From positions 248,001 to 312,000 of the forward strand of contig NZ_FOQH01000002.1 in NCBI RefSeq assembly GCF_900113695.1: a stretch of DNA of 64,000 bases, read 5' to 3'. This DNA is from Albimonas pacifica (lineage in GTDB: Bacteria; Pseudomonadota; Alphaproteobacteria; Rhodobacterales; Rhodobacteraceae). This document shows, one piece after another, positions 38,805 through 47,851 of this stretch. Under the pieces are notes generated by a model that made no database searches, was not told the origin of the DNA, and worked only from the letters and a program-made list of their open reading frames with translations. The position numbers and the translations under genes were made by a program. The stretch's first letter is position 1, and the number at the start of each line of letters is the position of its first letter.

Positions 38805-40970
38805 ATGAGCGCCGGCGGACGTCTCTACAAGGCTTCGGAGCTGCAGCGGCTGCTGGCGCCGAAGTCGATCGCCATCGTCGGCGCCTCGACCCGCGAGGGC
38901 TCCTTCGGGATGCTGACGCATCGCAACCTGCACCGCTTCGCAGGCCCGGTCTGGACGGTGAACCCGCGCTACGAGGAGCTCTACGGCGCGCCCTGCTTCC
39001 CCTCGGTGCGCGACCTGCCGGGCGTGCCCGACTGCGTGGTCCTCGTGACCCCCCGCGACGCGGTGCGCGGCGTGCTGGAGGAATGCGCCGACATCGGCGC
39101 CGGCGGCGTGCTGGTCTTCGCCTCGGGCTTCGGCGAGATGGGCGAGAAGGGCAAGGCGCTGGAGCGGGAGAACGCGCTGCTGGCGCATCGCGCCGGAATG
39201 CCCCTGATCGGCCCCAACGCGCTGGGCTTCATCAACTATTCCAACGGCGGCGCGGTGACGTTCCACCCCCCGCTCGACTTCGAGAAGGGCTTCGACGCCC
39301 CGCCCGAGCAGCGCCGCGTGGGCATCGTCGCCCAGTCCGGCGCGCTGGGCTTCTCGCTGACGCAGGGGATGCGGCGGGGGCAGTTCTTCTCCCACGCGCT
39401 GGCCTGCGGGAACTCGTCGGACGTCGACGTCGCCGACTGCGTGGCCTTCATGGCCGAGGACCCCGAGGCGAAGGCCATCGCCGTGATCCTCGAGGGCGCG
39501 CCGGCCCCCGACCGCTTCGAGGCCGCGATCAAGCAGGCCGCCGCCGCCGGCAAGGCGACGGTGGTGTGCAAGATGGCCAAGGGCGAGAAGGGCGCGGCCG
39601 CGGCCGCCTCCCACACCGGCTCGCTGGCCGGCGCGCACGACGCCTACCGCTCGATGGTCGAGCGGGCGGGCGGAGTCTTCGTCGAGGAGCTGGAGGCGCT
39701 GGTCGAGACCGCGCGGCTCTTCGCCAAGGCCCCCGCGCCGAAGGCCGAGGGGACCTGCATCGTGTGCACCTCCGGCGGCGCGGGCGTGTTCCTGACCGAC
39801 GCCTGCGAGGACGCGGGCGTGCCCCTGCCGCAGCCCTCTCCCGAGGTGGAGAAGGTGCTCAAGGCCCGGATCCCCGAGTTCGGCTCGGCCGCCAACCCGG
39901 TGGACGTGACCGCGCAGGTGGTCTCCGACCGCCAGAGCCTGGTGGATTGCCTCGAGGCGGTGCTGGACCAGGACGACTACGGCTCGCTGGTGGTGCCGCA
40001 TCCGATCGCCATCGAGACCTCGATCCCCCGCATCCAGCTGATGGGCGAGCTGGGCCGGCGCGCCGGCAAGCCGGTGATCGTGCCCTGGATGAGCGCGGCG
40101 CTCGAGGGCCCGGGCCTGCTGGAGGCGGAGGCCTCCGACAGCATCGTCGTCTTCCACAACGTGCGCCACTGCATGGAGGGCGTCGCCGCCTGGAGCCGCT
40201 GGCACAAGCGCCGGATCGAGCCGGTGGAGAAGCCCCGCCTGACCGAACGCTCCGAGGGGCTGGCGGCCCATATCGCCGCCTCCGCCGGCGGCGCGGTGAC
40301 CGAGCGGGAGGCGAAGGCGATCCTGGCGGGCTACGGCGTGCCGGTGATCGAGGAGAAGGCCGCGGCCACGGCGCAGGAGGCGGGGCGGCTCGCCGCCTCG
40401 CTGGGCTTCCCGGTGGTGATGAAGATCGACAGTCCCGACATCGCCCACAAGACGGAAGCCGGGGGCATCGCGCTGAACCTCGGCTCGGCGGAGGCGGTGG
40501 CGGCGGAGTTCGACGCCATGCTCGCGCGGGTGAAGTCCCACGCGCCCAAGGCCCGGATCGAGGGCGTGCTGGTGCAGCGCATGGCGCCCAGGGGCGTCGA
40601 GATCGTGGTCGGCGCCCGCCGCGACCCGGCCTTCGGGCCGCTGGTGGTGGTGGGCCTGGGCGGCGTGCTGGTCGAGCTGATGAAGGACTCGGTCGCGGCC
40701 CCCGCCCCGGTCACCCCGCACGAGGCGATGGACATGCTGGCCCGGCTGCGGGGCGCCGCGATCCTCGACGGGTTCCGCGACCTGCCGGCGGTGGACCGCG
40801 GCCGGCTCGCCGAGATCGTGGCGCGGGTGTCGGAGTTCGCCGCCGACGCCGGCACGGCGCTGGAGGAGCTCGACGTCAACCCGCTGATCTGCCGGGGCGA
40901 CGACATCGTGGCGGTGGACGCCCTGATCATCCCCGCCGCGGCCGCCGAGCCCGCGCGGAAGGCCGGCTGA
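38805..40970 (+). CDS. ADP-forming acyl-CoA synthetase (acetate-CoA ligase family)
   Basis: A 721-residue single-chain NDP-forming synthetase. The N-terminal CoA-binding domain begins LLAPKSIAIVGASTREGSFG, the succinyl-CoA-ligase-like domain contains IVAQSGALGFSL and the phospho-histidine segment SHTGSLAG, and a C-terminal ATP-grasp domain (from TEREAKAILAGYGVPVIEEK to the end) includes GFPVVMKIDSPDIAHKTEAG and VVGLGGVLVELM. It interconverts an acyl-CoA with the free acid while making or using ATP. The next gene, a 3-hydroxyisobutyrate-type dehydrogenase, begins one base after its stop, so the two enzymes probably act in one pathway. Confidence 0.92.
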   Translation: MSAGGRLYKASELQRLLAPKSIAIVGASTREGSFGMLTHRNLHRFAGPVWTVNPRYEELYGAPCFPSVRDLPGVPDCVVLVTPRDAVRGVLEECADIGAGGVLVFASGFGEMGEKGKALERENALLAHRAGMPLIGPNALGFINYSNGGAVTFHPPLDFEKGFDAPPEQRRVGIVAQSGALGFSLTQGMRRGQFFSHALACGNSSDVDVADCVAFMAEDPEAKAIAVILEGAPAPDRFEAAIKQAAAAGKATVVCKMAKGEKGAAAAASHTGSLAGAHDAYRSMVERAGGVFVEELEALVETARLFAKAPAPKAEGTCIVCTSGGAGVFLTDACEDAGVPLPQPSPEVEKVLKARIPEFGSAANPVDVTAQVVSDRQSLVDCLEAVLDQDDYGSLVVPHPIAIETSIPRIQLMGELGRRAGKPVIVPWMSAALEGPGLLEAEASDSIVVFHNVRHCMEGVAAWSRWHKRRIEPVEKPRLTERSEGLAAHIAASAGGAVTEREAKAILAGYGVPVIEEKAAATAQEAGRLAASLGFPVVMKIDSPDIAHKTEAGGIALNLGSAEAVAAEFDAMLARVKSHAPKARIEGVLVQRMAPRGVEIVVGARRDPAFGPLVVVGLGGVLVELMKDSVAAPAPVTPHEAMDMLARLRGAAILDGFRDLPAVDRGRLAEIVARVSEFAADAGTALEELDVNPLICRGDDIVAVDALIIPAAAAEPARKAG

Positions 40971-40971
40971 G

Positions 40972-41847
40972 ATGGCGGTCTTCGGCTTCATCGGCCTGGG
41001 CGTGATGGGCGAGCCCATCTGCCGCAACATCCTGACGAAAAGCGGGTGGGAGGGGGTGGTCTTCGACCTCTCCCCCGACCCGGTCGCGCGGCTGGTCGCG
41101 GACGGCGCGCGCGCCGCCGCCTCGGTCGCCGAGGTGGTGGCGGCCGCGGACGTGATCTTCCTGTCGCTGCCCGGCGGACCCCAGGTCGAGGCGGTGGTCG
41201 CCGGCCCCGGCGGGGTGCTGGAGACGATCCGCGCGGGCCAGATCCTGGTCGACACCTCCACCGCCCCGGTCGGTCTGACCCGGGAGCTGGCGGCGAAGGT
41301 CGAGGCGAAGGGCGCGCGCATGGCCGACGCGCCCGTCGCGCGCACCCGGCAGGCGGCGATCGAGGGCACGCTCTCGATCATGGTCGGGGCGGAGCCGGAT
41401 CTGTTCGCCCGCATCGAGCCGCTGCTGCGCTGCGCCGCCTCGGACGTCACGCTCTGCGGCGGGATCGGCTGCGGGCAGGTGGTCAAGATCGTCAACAACA
41501 TGGTGCTGTTCGAGACGGTGGTGGCCCTGTCGGAGGCGCTGGCGCTGGGCGAGGGGGCGGGGGTGGACCGAACGCTGCTGTTCGAGACGCTGTCCAAGGG
41601 CTCCGCCGACAGTTTCGCGCTGCGCAACCACGGGCTGAAGGCGATGATCCCCGACACGTTCCCGACCGGGGCCTTCCCGACGGATTATGCGCTCAAGGAC
41701 GTCTCCTACGCCCTAGACCTCGCCCGCCAGACCGGCGTCCACGCCGAGGGGGCGGAGCTGGCCGAGGCGCGGATGAAGGCGGCGAAGGCGGCGGGCTTCG
41801 GGGCCGAGTATTTCCCCGTCCTCGCCCGCGCCATCGCCCGGCGCTGA
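40972..41847 (+). CDS. NAD(P)-dependent beta-hydroxyacid dehydrogenase (3-hydroxyisobutyrate / sulfolactaldehyde-reductase-like)
   Basis: A 291-residue enzyme of the HIBADH family. The cofactor loop FIGLGVMGEPICRNI is at the N-terminus and the catalytic lysine is Lys172 in CGQVVKIVNN. The substrate loop usually reads DAPVSGGxxGA; here it is DAPVARTRQAAIEGTL, with Arg124 in place of the second part of SGG. An arginine at this point is known from E. coli YihU, where it binds the sulfonate of sulfolactaldehyde, so an anionic substrate other than hydroxyisobutyrate is possible (inference). It is coupled to the ADP-forming acyl-CoA synthetase upstream. Confidence 0.88.
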   Translation: MAVFGFIGLGVMGEPICRNILTKSGWEGVVFDLSPDPVARLVADGARAAASVAEVVAAADVIFLSLPGGPQVEAVVAGPGGVLETIRAGQILVDTSTAPVGLTRELAAKVEAKGARMADAPVARTRQAAIEGTLSIMVGAEPDLFARIEPLLRCAASDVTLCGGIGCGQVVKIVNNMVLFETVVALSEALALGEGAGVDRTLLFETLSKGSADSFALRNHGLKAMIPDTFPTGAFPTDYALKDVSYALDLARQTGVHAEGAELAEARMKAAKAAGFGAEYFPVLARAIARR

Positions 41848-42329
41848 GCCTCCGTGCGGCCCGGTTCCGGGCCGCGCGGATCCGCCCCGGCGGCGATTGT
41901 GAAAATTTTCTGGACGGGCCGAAACCCGTTCATCTTCGCCCCGTAACTGACCCCCGAGACAGACGATCCGCGGCGGAGCTCCGCTGCGCCGACGGATCTG
42001 CGCGCGCCGGGTCCGGACGGGGGCGGCGCGTGCGGAACGGCGCGCGCGCGATCCCTCGCGGCGTGCGCCCGGGGGCCGGCGCGAGTGGGACGCCGGCCCC
42101 TGTCAGAGGCGGCGGATCGCTGGGGAGCTCCGTCGCCGACGGCGGCCGTCTTTCGTCGCGGCCGGGGCGTTTCCCGCCCCCGGCCGCCCCCCGAAGACGG
42201 GGACGGCCGTCGTCTCGCCCCCCTCCCGCCGATCGCTGCGCGACGCGGCCCCGGCGGTCCGCCGGGGCCGCGCGCCGGCCGCAGGGCCGGTGCGGGCCTG
42301 CCGGCGGCGGCGCGCAGCGGGGGGCGGGG
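41848..42329. other. About 480 bp gap with a promoter-like motif but no gene
   Basis: 41890-41950 contains an AT-rich stretch (GTGAAAATTTTCTGG) followed about 30 bases later by CCCCGTAACTGA, which resembles promoters used by ECF sigma factors. The DNA downstream on the plus strand has no credible gene before 46.6 kb. The rest, to the end of the anti-sigma gene at 42330, is GC-rich with short inverted repeats that may terminate the converging operons. Confidence 0.4.
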
Positions 42330-43121
42330 CTAGTCGGCGCGGATCAGCTCGCCCGTGAACACCACGTCGCCGGTCGGCTGGCCGGTGGGCGAGCCGCCCT
42401 CGGGCTCCACCGAGACCGCGAGGACCGAGCCTTCGACCGGCCCGTCGAGCGTCTCCAGCGCCACCTCTCCGCCCTGGCCCAGCAGGCCCAGCGAAACCGG
42501 CTGCGCGCGGCCGCCGCCGACGGCCCACATCTCGTAGACGCGGCCCTCGGGCGGGGGCGTCGGGCGCAGCGGGCGCAGGCTGAGCGTGCCGGCGGCGAGG
42601 TCGACCTCGGCCACGAAGGCGGGCGCGTCGCCGCCCGGCTGCAGCACCGCGACCCAGGTCCCGGCCTGCGCCGGCGGGCCGTCGGCGACCGGGCCGGGGG
42701 CGGGGCGCGGATCGAAGGGCAGGGCGCCCGGCGGCACGATCAGAAGCGCCAGCATCGCCGCCGCCGCGAGGCCCGCGACCGCCGTGGTTCCGCGCCAGTA
42801 GCGAAGCCGCTGGCGCAGGTCGATCACGTCCGCGTCGCGCGGGGGCGCCGCGCGGGATGCGCCCGAGGCGCCGCCCGGCAGGCGCGCCTCGATCGCGGGC
42901 CAGACCCAGGCGGGGGGGATCGCGGGGCGCGCCTCGGCGGCGAGTTCGGCCAGCGGCGCGAGGCGGCCCTCCCAGGCGCGCACGGTCCCGGCGAAGGCCG
43001 GGTCCGCGGCCATCCGGGCGACGGCTGCGCGGCGCGCGTCGGCGTCGAGCGTGCCCAGCACGTACTCGGCCGCCTCTCCTGCCGCGTCGGGCGCGTCGAT
43101 CTCGTCAGGCGGGTTCGCCAT
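42330..43121 (-). CDS. Anti-sigma factor, RskA type
   Basis: A 263-residue membrane-bound regulator. The N-terminal cytoplasmic part EAAEYVLGTLDADARRAAVA, followed by WEGRLAPLAELA, binds the sigma factor in this family. One membrane helix lies near residues 113-132 (TTAVAGLAAAAMLALLIVPP). The periplasmic RskA domain includes AGTLSLRPLRPTPPPEGRVY, then EMWAVGGGRAQPVSLGLL. It holds the coupled sigma factor inactive until a periplasmic signal triggers its proteolysis. Its start overlaps the sigma gene by 17 bases. Confidence 0.9.
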   Translation of the reverse strand: MANPPDEIDAPDAAGEAAEYVLGTLDADARRAAVARMAADPAFAGTVRAWEGRLAPLAELAAEARPAIPPAWVWPAIEARLPGGASGASRAAPPRDADVIDLRQRLRYWRGTTAVAGLAAAAMLALLIVPPGALPFDPRPAPGPVADGPPAQAGTWVAVLQPGGDAPAFVAEVDLAAGTLSLRPLRPTPPPEGRVYEMWAVGGGRAQPVSLGLLGQGGEVALETLDGPVEGSVLAVSVEPEGGSPTGQPTGDVVFTGELIRAD

Positions 43122-43662
43122 CGAGGCATCCTTTCAGCGCCGACAAGGCCCGGCGCAGGCGCGTCTTCACCGTGTTGACCGGCATCGCGAAGCGCTCGCC
43201 CAGCTCCTCCCGGCTCAGCCCGTAGAGGTAGCCCAGCAGCACCATGCGCCGGTCGTCCGTCTTCAAGCCTTCCAGGCAGGCGCGCAGCGTCAGGGACGTG
43301 GCCTGGTCCAGCCCCGCCGCGGCGGCGAGGCCGGGGCCGTCGTCGGGCTCCAGCTCCTCGGAGGCGGCCGAGACCCGTTCGGCCTGCAGCCGGACCGCGT
43401 CGATGGTCCGGTTGCGCGCGATCGCCGCCATCCAGGCGATGGCCGAGGCGCGCGCGGGGTCGAAGCGATGGGCGTTCCGCCAGATCTTGAGGTAGCTCTC
43501 CTGCAGCAGCTCCGCGGCGAGGTCGGGACGTCTGCAGATACGCAGGATCACCCCGTGGAGTTTCGCCGAGGTGCGCCGGTAAAGCTCGGCGAAGGCCGGC
43601 CGGTCGCCCTCGGCCGTGGCGGCGATCAGGCCCGCCAGGTCCATGGTCTCGATGTCGCTCAT
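43105..43662 (-). CDS. ECF sigma factor, SigK-like (paired with RskA-type anti-sigma)
   Basis: A 185-residue sigma-70-family factor with regions 2 and 4 only. Region 2 includes FAELYRRTSAKLHGVILRIC, AAELLQESYLKIWRNAHRFD and AWMAAIARNRTIDAVR; region 4 includes VLLGYLYGLSREELGERFAM and PVNTVKTRLRRALSALK. ATG 43662 is taken as the start; the Shine-Dalgarno is weak. Pairing with an RskA-type anti-sigma factor places it in the SigK-like group, often linked to oxidative or envelope stress. Its targets here are unknown. Confidence 0.92.
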   Translation of the reverse strand: MSDIETMDLAGLIAATAEGDRPAFAELYRRTSAKLHGVILRICRRPDLAAELLQESYLKIWRNAHRFDPARASAIAWMAAIARNRTIDAVRLQAERVSAASEELEPDDGPGLAAAAGLDQATSLTLRACLEGLKTDDRRMVLLGYLYGLSREELGERFAMPVNTVKTRLRRALSALKGCLDGEPA

Positions 43663-43762
43663 GCGTGGTTCCCGCTCGCTCCCGTCCCGTCCGGGACCGC
43701 CTCCGCCCCGGGGCAAGGTGACCGCCCGGCGGCGAAGGTCAAGCCGCCGCGGCGCCTGACGT

Positions 43763-44599
43763 TCAGCGCGGGAACAGGAGGATGACGTTGAAGCGCACGC
43801 CGACCCCCTCCGGTCCGCCGCGCGGCGACTCGGCCCACCAGCGCGCGCCGAGGCCGAACTGCACCTTCTGGTCGCCGATCGTGGTCAGCTGGTTGACGCC
43901 CACGTTGATCGGCACGGCCCATTGCCCGGTGGTCCAGTCGTAGGTCGCCTCGGTGTTGAGGAAGGCCGAGGCGGCGCTGGGCCAGGTGTAGTTGACGAAG
44001 GGCTGCACGAAGCTCGCGTTCACCTCGTCGCGCCCGCCCTCGCCGGCCACCGACCAGATGTGGTTGGCGAGCGCGCCCACCGTCCAGGGCCCGAACTGCT
44101 TGAGGACCACGGCCGTCGGCCCCAGCCCGAACTTGCCCGCCCCCAGCGCGTCGTCGGTGGCGGTGGGGATCAGCGCCACCGGCCCCACCCCCCAGATCAG
44201 CCCCGAGGCGGTGGACTTCGGCGACACGAACAGGCTCTGCACCACGTCGCCCAGGCCGAACTGGTCGGTTCCCGGCACGACGTCGTCCTGCCAGGCCACC
44301 GGCAGGATGGTGCGCGAGATCAGGTTCCAGTCCTCGTTGAGGTCGATGGGCACCACGGGCTGTATGTTGACGAAGGCCTTCTGGCCGTCCTGCGGCCCGT
44401 AGCCCCCGTCCCAGTTGAACTGGAAGGGAACCGAGATCAGGCTGGCGACCGGGTTGGCGAGCTTCTTGGCGAGCTCCTCGGCGCTTTCCTGCGCCGCGGC
44501 GGGCGCGGCCGCGGACAGCGTCGCGGCGAGACCGGCGGCGAGCGCCGCGGCGCCTCGCCGGCTGGGAAACGGCTGCGGGCGGAACGAGGCGGTCGGCAT
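43763..44599 (-). CDS. Outer-membrane beta-barrel 'transporter'-type protein
   Basis: A 278-residue exported protein. A signal peptide covers about the first 37 residues (hydrophobic GAAALAAGLAATLSAAAPAA, cut before AQES). The mature part alternates aromatic and polar residues in repeated strands (ISVPFQFNWDGGYGPQDGQK, FGLGPTAVVLKQFGPWTVGA, VGVRFNVILLFPR) and ends on Arg after aromatic-rich strands, as in outer-membrane barrels. Proteins of this pattern are annotated as neutral-zone or phenol-pathway transporters. It lies 100 bases upstream of the sigma gene in the same direction, so it might share its control. Confidence 0.8.
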   Translation of the reverse strand: MPTASFRPQPFPSRRGAAALAAGLAATLSAAAPAAAQESAEELAKKLANPVASLISVPFQFNWDGGYGPQDGQKAFVNIQPVVPIDLNEDWNLISRTILPVAWQDDVVPGTDQFGLGDVVQSLFVSPKSTASGLIWGVGPVALIPTATDDALGAGKFGLGPTAVVLKQFGPWTVGALANHIWSVAGEGGRDEVNASFVQPFVNYTWPSAASAFLNTEATYDWTTGQWAVPINVGVNQLTTIGDQKVQFGLGARWWAESPRGGPEGVGVRFNVILLFPR

Positions 44600-44780
44600 G
44601 GCGGGGCTCCGGTTGCGCTGCGGGGCGGGGTGGCCCCTCGCGAACGATGGCGCCGAACCGGGCCCGCGCGCAACGGCCGGTTGCACGCGCCGCGGGGTCC
44701 GGTCCCGCTCCGGGTGCGACGCGGCGCAGTCCACCCGCGGCGCAGTCCGCCCGCGGCCCGCCCGCCGCGGCCCGTCCGCC

Positions 44781-46436
44781 TCAGGCCGCCCGGGCGCCGG
44801 CGCGGGCGGCGGCCTTGATCAGGTCCGCGGCCTTCTCGGCGATCATCACCGTGGGCGAGTTGGTGTTGCCCGAGGTGATCGTGGGCATGATCGAGGCGTC
44901 CACCACCCGCAGCCCCTCGACCCCGCGCACCCGCAGCTCGGGATCCACCACCGAGGCCGGGTCCGGCCCCATCCGGCAGGTGCCCACGGGATGGAAGATG
45001 GTCGAGGCGACGCGGCCGGCCGCCTCGGCCAGCTCGGCGTCCGTCTCCCATTGCGGGCCGGGCTTGAACTCCTCGGGGCGGTAGCGGGCGAGGGGGGCCT
45101 GGGCGACGATGCGCCGGGTCAGGCGGATCGCGGCGGCGGCGACGCGCCGGTCGCCCTCGGTCGACAGGTAATTGGGCGCGATGGCGGGATGCGCGCGCGG
45201 GTCGGGGGATTTCAGGCTCACGCGCCCCCGGCTCTCGGGGCGCAGGTGGCACACGGAGGCGGTGAAGGCGTCGAACGGGTGCAGCGGCTCGCCGAAGGCC
45301 TCCAGCGTCAGGGGCTGGACGTGGTATTCCAGGTCCGGCGTCGCGACGTCCGGCCCCGAGCGGGCGAAGGCCGCGAGCTGGCTGGGCGCCATCGACATCG
45401 GCCCCGAGCGCTTGAGCACGTATTCCAGCGCGATCTTCGCCTTGCCCAGCAGCGTCGCCGAGGTGGTGTTGAGCGTCGGCACCCCGGTCACCTTGTAGGC
45501 GCAGCGGATCTGCAGGTGGTCCTGCAGGTTCGCCCCCACGCCCGGCAAATCGACCCGCGTCTCGATCCTGTGGTCCTGCAGCAGCGCGCCGGGGCCCACG
45601 CCCGAGAGCTGGAGCAGGTGCGGCGAGCCGATGGCGCCGGAGGCGAGGATCACCTCGCCCCGCGCCGCGGCGCGCTTCAGCGGCGCGTCGGCCTCCTTGC
45701 CATGGCGGAATTCGACGCCGGTGCAGCGCGCGCCCTCGAAGGTCAGCCGCTCGGCCTGGGCGTGGGTCATCACGGTCAGGTTGGGGCGCTTCATGGCGGG
45801 GCGCAGGAAGCCGGTGGCCGCGCTCCACCGCCAGCCGCCCTTCTGGTTCACCTTGAAATAGCCCACGCCCTCGTTGTCGCCGCGGTTGAAGTCGTCGGTC
45901 TCGGGCAGGCCGGCCTCGACCGCGGCGGCCTTGAACGCCTCGAGCACGTCCCATTTCAGGCGCTGGGTCTCGACCCGCCACTCGCCGCCCGCGCCGTGCA
46001 TCTCGTCGGCGCCCAGGGCGTAGTCCTCTGACTTCTTGAAGTAGGGCAGCACGTCGTCCCAGCCCCAGCCGGGATTGCCGAGCTGGCGCCAGTGGTCGTA
46101 GTCCGCCGACTGCCCGCGCAGGTAGAGCATGCCGTTGATCGACGAGCAGCCGCCCAGCACCCGGCCGCGGGGATAGCCCAGCACGCGCCCGTTCAGGCCG
46201 GGCTCCGCCTCGGTCCGGAAGCCCCAGTCGGCGCGGGGGTCGCCCATGCAGTAGAGGTAGCCGACGGGCACCTTGAACCAGATCCAGTCGTCGCTCCCCC
46301 CCGCCTCCAGCAGCAGGACCGAGCGCGAGGGATCCTGGCTCAGGCGGTTGGCGAGCACGCAGCCGGCGGTGCCGGCTCCCACGATCACGTAGTCGAACTC
46401 GCCCACGGTCTCGGCGGCGGCGCTGTCGGACGGCAT
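44781..46436 (-). CDS. GMC-family FAD oxidoreductase (choline-dehydrogenase-like)
   Basis: A 551-residue flavoenzyme. FAD-binding DYVIVGAGTAGCVLANRL is at the N-terminus, RGRVLGGCSSINGMLYLRG at about residue 95, the second GMC signature GAIGSPHLLQLSGVGPGALL near residue 280, and the catalytic His in FHPVGTCRMGPDP, with TSGNTNSPTVMIAEKAADLI at the end. AGGGAG precedes the ATG. It oxidises an alcohol to an aldehyde. Without a betaine-aldehyde dehydrogenase or choline transporter nearby, choline is not more likely than other alcohols. Confidence 0.92.
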   Translation of the reverse strand: MPSDSAAAETVGEFDYVIVGAGTAGCVLANRLSQDPSRSVLLLEAGGSDDWIWFKVPVGYLYCMGDPRADWGFRTEAEPGLNGRVLGYPRGRVLGGCSSINGMLYLRGQSADYDHWRQLGNPGWGWDDVLPYFKKSEDYALGADEMHGAGGEWRVETQRLKWDVLEAFKAAAVEAGLPETDDFNRGDNEGVGYFKVNQKGGWRWSAATGFLRPAMKRPNLTVMTHAQAERLTFEGARCTGVEFRHGKEADAPLKRAAARGEVILASGAIGSPHLLQLSGVGPGALLQDHRIETRVDLPGVGANLQDHLQIRCAYKVTGVPTLNTTSATLLGKAKIALEYVLKRSGPMSMAPSQLAAFARSGPDVATPDLEYHVQPLTLEAFGEPLHPFDAFTASVCHLRPESRGRVSLKSPDPRAHPAIAPNYLSTEGDRRVAAAAIRLTRRIVAQAPLARYRPEEFKPGPQWETDAELAEAAGRVASTIFHPVGTCRMGPDPASVVDPELRVRGVEGLRVVDASIMPTITSGNTNSPTVMIAEKAADLIKAAARAGARAA

Positions 46437-46588
46437 CCCGTTTCTCCCTGTCTGGCGCGGATCGTGGGGGGCGCCGCGCGGCGCGAATACTGGTCGCGCC
46501 GGGCGCGCGCTTCAAGACGTTGCGGAATCCGCCCGCGCAACCCATGCTTGAACATCGTCGCCCCAAGAGATTGTCCGCGGAGCCTTGC

Positions 46589-47851
46589 ATGACCGTCGCC
46601 CCGCCGCATTCCGCCGCGGAGGCGGGACCCGGCCCGAGCGCCGGCGCGTCCCCGCCCGAGGATCCCGCCCTGCGCCTGCGCCGGGCGGCCGAGGACATGG
46701 ACTGGGTGATGCGCTTCCCGCTGGCCACCGCGCCGGGGCTGGTCTTCGTCGGCGCCCGCTCCACCCCCGCCCGGCTGGTCGAGGGGGCGGACCCCGCCCT
46801 CTCGGGCAGCCACGCCGGCGGGGCCGAGACCCAGGCCGCCGCCTTCGCCGCCTGCCTGGGCGAGGCCTCCGAGTTCCTCTCCCAGTTCGAGCGTCCGGGC
46901 GACCTGCTGCCTCCGGACCATGGGCTGGAGGTGGTCGAGAGCGGCCTCGACTGGACCCCGCCCACCCCCGATCACGTCCGCGCCCTGCGCCTGCACGACG
47001 GGGCGGAGGTCGCCGTCTCCGCCGACCGCTGCCTGCGCCGGACGGGGCGGGGCGCGGCCGCCGAGCCGCCGGTGCGCCTCGGCCTCGGCTGCGCCGCCGG
47101 GCGGACCGAGGCGGAGGCGCGCCTGCGCGCGGTGCTGGAGCTGGTCGAGCGCGACGCCGCCGCCCTGTGGTGGCGGGGCGGCGCGCCGCCGCGGCCGCTC
47201 GATCCCTGCGACCCCGCGCTCGCCCCCGCCTTCGCCCGCATCGCCGGCTGGCGGGGGGAGGAGACGGGCCGCGCGATGATCTTCGCGGACCTGACCACCG
47301 ACCTCGGCGTTCCCGTCGCGGCCGTCCTCGCGCTCGACCCGGACCCCGAGGCCGCGAGCCCGGCCCTGACCGTCGGCGTCGCCGCCCGGCCGGCGATGTC
47401 GGAGGCGGTCCTGTCGGCCGCGCGCGAGGCGATCCAGGGCGAGCTGGCCCTGACCCTGCTGGCCGAACGTCTCGCCCACCATGGCGAGGGCGTGCTGACC
47501 GAGGGCGACCGCGCCCTGCTGGCGCGCGCCGAGCTGGACCCGGCGCGGGACCCGCGGCTCGCCCCCCGCGGGCGTCCGCGCCGCCGGCCGGCTGCGGAAG
47601 CGGACGCCATGCAAGGGAAAGATGAACAAATTTTGCACCTGATGGTTGAACAGATGGCCGCGCGTCAGCATCATGTCGTCTGCGTGACGCTGACTCGCGA
47701 CCGGCCCGGATTGCCCGTGGTCTGGGCGATGGCGCCGACGCTCCAGCCCGACCCGTCGGCGCTGGAGACGCCCCGGCTCCGCGCGGCCGTCTCGCGGCAC
47801 GCCGCGATCCCGGGGGGGCTGCGCCCCCCGCGGGAGCCGTCGCTTTGGTGA
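46589..47851 (+). CDS. YcaO-domain protein
   Basis: A 420-residue protein. The ATP-binding residues of YcaO enzymes appear in three blocks: AFAACLGEASEFLSQFE, LRAVLELVERDAAALWW with GCAAGRTEAEA before it, and AAREAIQGELALTLLAERLA. The C-terminal strand VVCVTLTRDRPGLPVVWAMA, then PTLQP, is also typical. YcaO enzymes activate peptide backbones with ATP to form azolines, thioamides or amidines. The Pro-rich C-terminus of azoline-forming cyclodehydratases is absent, and no TfuA, E1-like, dehydrogenase or precursor peptide gene is adjacent. ATG 46589 has GGAG before it. The stop overlaps the next regulator gene by four bases. Confidence 0.88.
   Translation: MTVAPPHSAAEAGPGPSAGASPPEDPALRLRRAAEDMDWVMRFPLATAPGLVFVGARSTPARLVEGADPALSGSHAGGAETQAAAFAACLGEASEFLSQFERPGDLLPPDHGLEVVESGLDWTPPTPDHVRALRLHDGAEVAVSADRCLRRTGRGAAAEPPVRLGLGCAAGRTEAEARLRAVLELVERDAAALWWRGGAPPRPLDPCDPALAPAFARIAGWRGEETGRAMIFADLTTDLGVPVAAVLALDPDPEAASPALTVGVAARPAMSEAVLSAAREAIQGELALTLLAERLAHHGEGVLTEGDRALLARAELDPARDPRLAPRGRPRRRPAAEADAMQGKDEQILHLMVEQMAARQHHVVCVTLTRDRPGLPVVWAMAPTLQPDPSALETPRLRAAVSRHAAIPGGLRPPREPSLW

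Noticed and set aside
42085-42333. Small plus-strand gene of 82 codons
   Set aside because: Low-complexity Arg/Gly/Pro product, no ribosome binding site, antisense to the anti-sigma 3' end.
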